This document shows, piece after piece, positions 62,696 through 64,000 of a stretch of 64,000 bases of DNA. Under the pieces are notes generated by a model that saw only the letters and a list, made by a program, of their open reading frames with translations, was not told the origin of the DNA and did not search any database. Location: positions 1-64,000 of the forward strand of contig WNNJ02001227.1 of NCBI GenBank assembly GCA_012934845.2. The letters are read 5' to 3'. This DNA comes from Pomphorhynchus laevis (lineage: Eukaryota; Acanthocephala; Palaeacanthocephala; Echinorhynchida; Pomphorhynchidae). The first letter of the stretch is position 1. Each line of letters begins with the position of its first letter. The translations under genes and the position numbers were made by a program.

Positions 62696-63560
62696 TATAT
62701 ATATTTTTTTGAAAGAAGAAAAGCTTTATTCACAAAGTTTACAAAGGGAATTTAACCCAAATATCATTATGTTTGAATTACATGTTACGGGGCGTGTGCT
62801 TTAGCTAAGGCTCCTGTTGCTCGAGGCGGACGGCCTTTCCACTTGAAGAACGGTAACCCCGGATGCATATCGACGCCGCGCGGCATAGGGCAACACCGAT
62901 TTCACGTGTAATGCGAGTCAAGCACTGTGCGTATGTCGTTTGATCAGACCTCTGCGCCTGCAGAATGGCGATTCGGCGCAACACAGCACGAGAGCTTTCA
63001 CTCAATCCGCCGTTTGTCGAAGCGATGAAGGGTACAAATGTGCCTCTTGCAATCTGTTGAACCCGTTCCTCATATTTAGACTTCTTTCTTGCTTCGTGGA
63101 AGTTGAACGCACTGGACGTGCTTGTACGGTAAGATTCGGCAAGGTTGCTGAAAATGCTGACGTCTATATACGTCCGCTCGAATCTACCGGGAAACAGTCC
63201 AGTACAGACGATATCCACTCGTGCGTCAAGATCTCTTGTCGTTGCACTATTGGTGAAGATGTGATCCACGCTGGGACTATCGAGTACAGGTTCGATCCCT
63301 ACACCATGACAAACAGTCGTTAGATTTCGGGCAAGGATATCACGAACGATATTCTGACGAAAAATCTGCAACCCTCCACGCCGACATGAAATGAGATGCT
63401 TCAAGCATGCAGGAGTATTGCATATGCATCTCGTGGGCATGTCAGTCGGTTCCCAAGCATACCGCATAGCCATACTATCTCTGAATTCACGTGGAAGAAT
63501 ATGGAAGTTTTCACGAACCGGGGGCACTATGGAAAGCCATGACGATACACCATAAATGGT
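62696..63560 (-). mobile_element. RLE-LINE copy 16, nuclease end of the young subfamily, minus strand
   Basis: Near identical (reverse complement) to 49430-50250 including the 3'UTR. It is 5'-truncated at CCATTTATGGTGTATCGTCATGG, within the GASSWLS region. It is one of three recent copies of this subfamily in the window and the only one on the minus strand. Confidence 0.88.
62805..63527 (-). pseudogene. RLE-LINE copy 16 ORF: zinc knuckle and nuclease
   Basis: A 240-aa open frame from PPVRENFHILPREFRDSMA through CICNTPACLKHLISC, IFRQNIVRD (Gln for the usual His in RHN), ARVDIVCTGLFPG, RTYIDVSIFS, HEARKKSKYEERV and TNGGLSESS. It differs from copy 10 at only a handful of residues. Confidence 0.85.
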
Positions 63561-63640
63561 GCATAATAATAAAAATAATAATAAAATAATAATGCAGCGA
63601 TTTATTTCCCATTTCGTCTTTCGGCTGGGCGAAATTTAAA
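63561..63640 (-). mobile_element. LINE N-like 3' tail, minus strand, second
   Basis: On the minus strand this reads GCCCAGCCGAAAGACGAAATGGGAAATAAATCGCTGCATTATTATT, clearly related to the LINE N terminus (GCCCAAGCCGAAAGGCGGAGTGG...AATAAATCACTACATTATTAT). It is a short remnant at the ATT repeat next to RLE-LINE copy 16. Confidence 0.65.
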
Positions 63641-64000
63641 ATACAATAAATTAAATCAATTACTTGAAATCAGAAATCCGGCGTCTGAACATTTAGCGTA
63701 CGTTGTTATAGATTTATTCTGAAGTTTGAAATCGGGCCATGAGTGCAACGGTGCGCAAGAAAGAAAAGAAAAAAAATGTTAAGCATCAATCAAAGTTAGG
63801 CGATTTCCTAGTCCTCCTTTGTCGACTTGTTCTAAAGACCTCGAAGATAATACGGGGCATGCGAAAGCATCCAAAAGAGCTGAACACTTTTGAGCAAAAT
63901 CGACAGCGACAGTGAGTCGAGCGAGAGTGAAAAGGGAGTCGAATTGAACAAAATTTGGCGTGGTAGCCGTCTAAAGATAAACGCCAAACCAGCGGACGCT
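63641..64000. other. Unassigned right edge
   Basis: About 360 bases that match none of the elements above by eye. A 58-codon plus-strand frame (63739-63915) starts MSATVRKKEKKKN and is Lys-rich at first, but it has no motif I recognise. It could be an exon, a LINE leader or noncoding DNA. Confidence 0.4.

Noticed and set aside
1-64000. LTR retrotransposon, retrovirus or Polinton remains
   Set aside because: No LTR pair, gag-like knuckle with protease, integrase core or capsid gene was recognised. All RT sequences fit LINEs or Penelope-like elements.
1-64000. tRNA or rRNA genes
   Set aside because: No A/B-box pair with cloverleaf potential and no rRNA-like block was noticed by eye. A dedicated scan could still find one.

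Overview
This is a stretch of animal nuclear DNA that is almost entirely retrotransposon. No bacterial features, rRNA or tRNA were seen. The only host-like gene is an intronless, complete AP-2 clathrin adaptor mu subunit on the minus strand (11227-12591). Its residues look like those of an invertebrate, with arthropod-like choices at several positions (a DISLPFR block and an SGFKVRY block). An insect or other arthropod is therefore my best guess, but the window alone does not settle it.

Layout. 0-13.2 kb: pieces of a Neptune-type Penelope-like element (PLE), a nearly full-length RTE LINE with an 18-bp target-site duplication (TSD), an old copy of a LINE with a restriction-like endonuclease (called RLE-LINE here), fragments of jockey/CR1-like and Rex3-like LINEs, then the AP-2 mu gene and an inverted copy of the PLE-associated repeat. 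13.2-22.7 kb: a second PLE on the minus strand, broken apart by three CR1-like LINEs, one of them full length (17879-22024, minus), plus an RTE scrap. 23-35.6 kb: two RLE-LINEs. The second is split by a 5.3-kb CR1-like LINE with both ORFs, and that LINE is itself split by an RTE copy with a 16-bp TSD. 35.6-63.6 kb: a dense array of RLE-LINEs, mostly head-to-tail on the plus strand, with an APE-type LINE (42352-44925) and two CR1-like insertions among them. The last 360 bases are unassigned.

The RLE-LINEs dominate, with at least 16 copies or fragments from many diverged families. They share one protein plan: an N-terminal cysteine-rich CXC-like motif, a conserved GPSG(L/V)DA block, a reverse transcriptase with YADD, a CCHC zinc knuckle followed by RHN..RD, and a C-terminal PD-(D/E)XK-like nuclease. 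One copy (58407-61361, 984 aa) is uninterrupted. Nearly every copy ends in a short A run followed by TTATTATTA, and the next copy starts in or beside such a run. That suggests target-specific insertion into (TTA)n that recreates its own target.

Relative ages can be read from nesting. The PLE is oldest because CR1-like and RTE elements lie inside it. RLE-LINEs are hosts to CR1-like insertions, and the RTE copies with perfect TSDs are among the youngest. Three near-identical RLE-LINE 3' ends (49.6, 50.3 and 62.8 kb) also mark recent activity.
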